DNA from: Candidatus Kryptoniota bacterium
GTDB lineage: Bacteria > Bacteroidota > Ignavibacteria > Kryptoniales > JAKASW01
Assembly: GCA_036567965.1 (NCBI GenBank)
Contig: DATCTN010000030.1
Coordinates: 231,845 to 295,844 of the forward strand
DNA: 64,000 nucleotides
Direction of reading: 5' to 3'
Part shown: positions 62,666-64,000 of the stretch, piece by piece
Layout of the letters: each line of letters starts with the position of its first letter
Position numbering within the stretch: position 1 is the first letter of the stretch
Notes under the pieces: model-generated
What the model saw: the letters and a program-made list of their open reading frames with translations, nothing else
Database searches by the model: none
Told to the model about the DNA's origin: nothing
Program-made: the position numbers and the translations under genes

Positions 62666-63046
62666 ATGAACAATAGTCAGACAGTTTTCTTGAGCTTGGT
62701 GACAATCTTGCTCGTCTCTGGGATTTCCGGATGTAGTATGCGATATGACAAAGAGAAATGGTTGTCAAAGGAAGATGTGGATCAGTACCCTTACAGAAAT
62801 GGAATGCTTGATGACCTGCTTTCCAACCATAAACTCATTGGCCTGTCTAGTTCCCAGTTGGTGAGTCTGCTTGGCCCCAGTGATAGCAACATCGTCAGCA
62901 AGCCTGACGAGGTATTTTACACGATTGTGGTTGATTATGATCTTATCGACCCATCTCATGTCAAGAATCTTGTTTTTACAATCACCCAGGATACAGTAAG
63001 GAACTTTCGGGTAGACGAATGGAAGAAAGGGCAACTCGAGCAATGA
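62666..63046 (+). CDS. Cassette 2 lipoprotein, possibly SmpA/BamE-like fold
   Basis: 126 residues. Lipobox ISGC (lipidated Cys at 23). The mature part has LSSSQLVSLLGPSDSNI, recalling the helix-turn of SmpA/OmlA/BLIP-like proteins, and ends in a beta segment. ATG 62666 begins 32 nt after the recombination core. A small envelope protein; function unknown. Confidence 0.7.
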   Translation: MNNSQTVFLSLVTILLVSGISGCSMRYDKEKWLSKEDVDQYPYRNGMLDDLLSNHKLIGLSSSQLVSLLGPSDSNIVSKPDEVFYTIVVDYDLIDPSHVKNLVFTITQDTVRNFRVDEWKKGQLEQ

Positions 63047-63107
63047 TCCCATTCGCTAATCCCGGAGTCATTATGAATTTGATTCCACAAATTACATGCG
63101 CCCGCCA

Positions 63108-63319
63108 GCGCATAACAGCGACAATCATGACGCTCGATTTGCGCCAGCCTGTCCGCCGTTCTTGTGGCGGAAGGCGCATCAGCCTATGGCTGAATTATAT
63201 ATCATCGTACTCGCCCGCCTTCCGCAAGCACGCTTGCGCGCGACGGACAGGCTTCATGCGGCGCATATTATATGAAGAAGGAGCGCGCCACGACTTTGTC
63301 CGGCGTCACGTTAGCTGGC
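63108..63319 (+). other. attC2 site of cassette 2 with a long inner palindrome
   Basis: R'' GCGCATAAC (63108-63116) is the exact reverse complement of the cassette's opening core GTTATGCGC (62626-62634). R' GTTAGCTGGC is at 63310-63319. Between them are AGCCTGTCCG/CGGACAGGCT and GCGGAAGGCG/CGCCTTCCGC inverted arms and the TCAGCC-tat-GGCTGA hairpin, making a site of 212 bp, larger than usual. Confidence 0.82.
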
Positions 63320-63353
63320 ATGCCGCCAGATGTTTAACAAAGGAGGGCCTATC

Positions 63354-63848
63354 ATGAAATGGTTATTGTCAATCACGGTTCTCGCTTTGCTGGTGATGTC
63401 ATGTTCTGATTCGGGCACTTCACCAGAACCTAGAAATTTCAATTTGAAGTTCAGCTATGGAGTCAACGCAAGGAATGTGCTGAATACCTTCGAGAACACT
63501 TACACCAAGGATCTGGTCATGGATGGCACAACCACGGCCCCCTTCGTTCTTTCCGATAGTGAACTACAGTTAATCAGTGCCAAGATGTCGGAAATCGGTT
63601 TCTTTAGTTATCCGGACACTTTCGTTGTGCCCACGGAAGATACTGTGGGATACGTTACTCCAAATGCGACGTACATTTTCGACGTTAAGGATAATTCAAC
63701 GGTTAAACATCTGTACTGGTCAGATGCCATAATAAGTCAGGACAGCGCGGCGGTGAAGTTGAGGGAGCTGATTCAGTTGATTGAAAACATCGTGGAGTCC
63801 AATCCAAAGTATTCGCAGCTACCACCAGCAAGAGGTGGTTATCTATGA
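63354..63848 (+). CDS. Cassette 3 hypothetical lipoprotein
   Basis: 164 residues. Lipobox VMSC (Cys at 17) followed by SDSGTSPEP, a typical mature lipoprotein start. The rest resembles no family I know: strand-rich NLKFSYGVNARNVLNTF, later LYWSDAIISQDSAAVKLREL. ATG 63354 has AAAGGAGG (63339-63346) before it, within 35 nt of the core. Unknown function. Confidence 0.75.
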   Translation: MKWLLSITVLALLVMSCSDSGTSPEPRNFNLKFSYGVNARNVLNTFENTYTKDLVMDGTTTAPFVLSDSELQLISAKMSEIGFFSYPDTFVVPTEDTVGYVTPNATYIFDVKDNSTVKHLYWSDAIISQDSAAVKLRELIQLIENIVESNPKYSQLPPARGGYL

Positions 63849-63855
63849 GCGGCAC

Positions 63856-64000
63856 GCCAGCTAACAGGACCCATATTGAAAGTGGAAAGTGAAGCAGAAG
63901 TGAGTTAGATGATATACAGGAAAACCTCCTCGTCGCAAATTAGATTAGGGAACGATGTTCCCCTAATAATTAACGGGCTCAAGGCCCAGTACTGCACTAT
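63856..64000 (+). other. Start of attC3, cut by the window end
   Basis: GCCAGCTAAC (63856-63865) is the exact reverse complement of the core GTTAGCTGGC (63310-63319) that opens cassette 3, 7 nt after the stop codon. The partner L'/R' is not clear within the remaining 135 bases and may lie beyond the window. Confidence 0.75.

Overview
The window is a bacterial chromosome segment of roughly even base composition, gene dense, with many GTG and TTG starts and many 1-30 nt gene overlaps. The gene set suggests the FCB superphylum near the Ignavibacteria/Kryptonia/Chlorobi side: an alternative complex III (act) operon joined to an A2-type (YSHP) haem-copper oxidase, MutS2 with an Smr domain, a DnaQ-GIY-YIG fusion, a BMP-type nucleoside ABC transporter and intergenic palindromes of a kind common in FCB genomes. 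The placement is inference; no rRNA is present to confirm it.

Left part (1-29242): a tRNA-Ser remnant, a small GIY-YIG gene and two intact tRNA-Ser genes (CGA, GGA); a TPR protein overlapping aroE; uvrA with a small overlapping partner, divergent from an ATP-grasp gene coupled to an exonuclease/GIY-YIG fusion; a YbgF-like lipoprotein; a very large GH13 protein next to a FucP-type sugar transporter; pdxH; a CNNM/CBS membrane protein running into aroK-aroB and purM; a secreted M13 peptidase on the opposite strand; then SDR-yqeY-cvpA-mutS2 and a biotin carboxylase/biotin carrier pair.

Middle (29291-47592): an 18 kb block on one strand builds an aerobic electron-transport chain. ActA-B-C-DE-F oxidises quinol. 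A membrane-anchored cytochrome c, SCO copper chaperone, oxidase subunits I, III, IV and II and haem O synthase follow. The block ends with a membrane protein fused to cytochrome c, a cupredoxin, an outer-membrane barrel with one haem motif and a dihaem lipoprotein. ActD and ActE are fused, and an unassigned 68-residue membrane protein lies between actA and actB.

Right part: on the minus strand, cdd, tdk, a four-helix-bundle gene, a complete BMP-family nucleoside ABC transporter and purine nucleoside phosphorylase form a nucleoside uptake and salvage unit. A GT-C-like/beta-propeller membrane protein and a metallophosphoesterase follow. Two gene-free stretches (54735-55633 and 58937-60056) hold dispersed repeats: about 110-155 bp elements with TGTCATTCC/GGAATGACA ends, and many 11-23 nt hairpins.

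The end of the window (from about 61665) is the most striking part. Three small plus-strand genes, two of them lipoproteins, are separated by attC-like sites. At each site the inverse core is the exact reverse complement of the core that opens the same cassette, which is the signature of integron gene cassettes. No integrase gene is visible, so this is either a CALIN (attC cluster without integrase) or the edge of a chromosomal integron continuing to the right.
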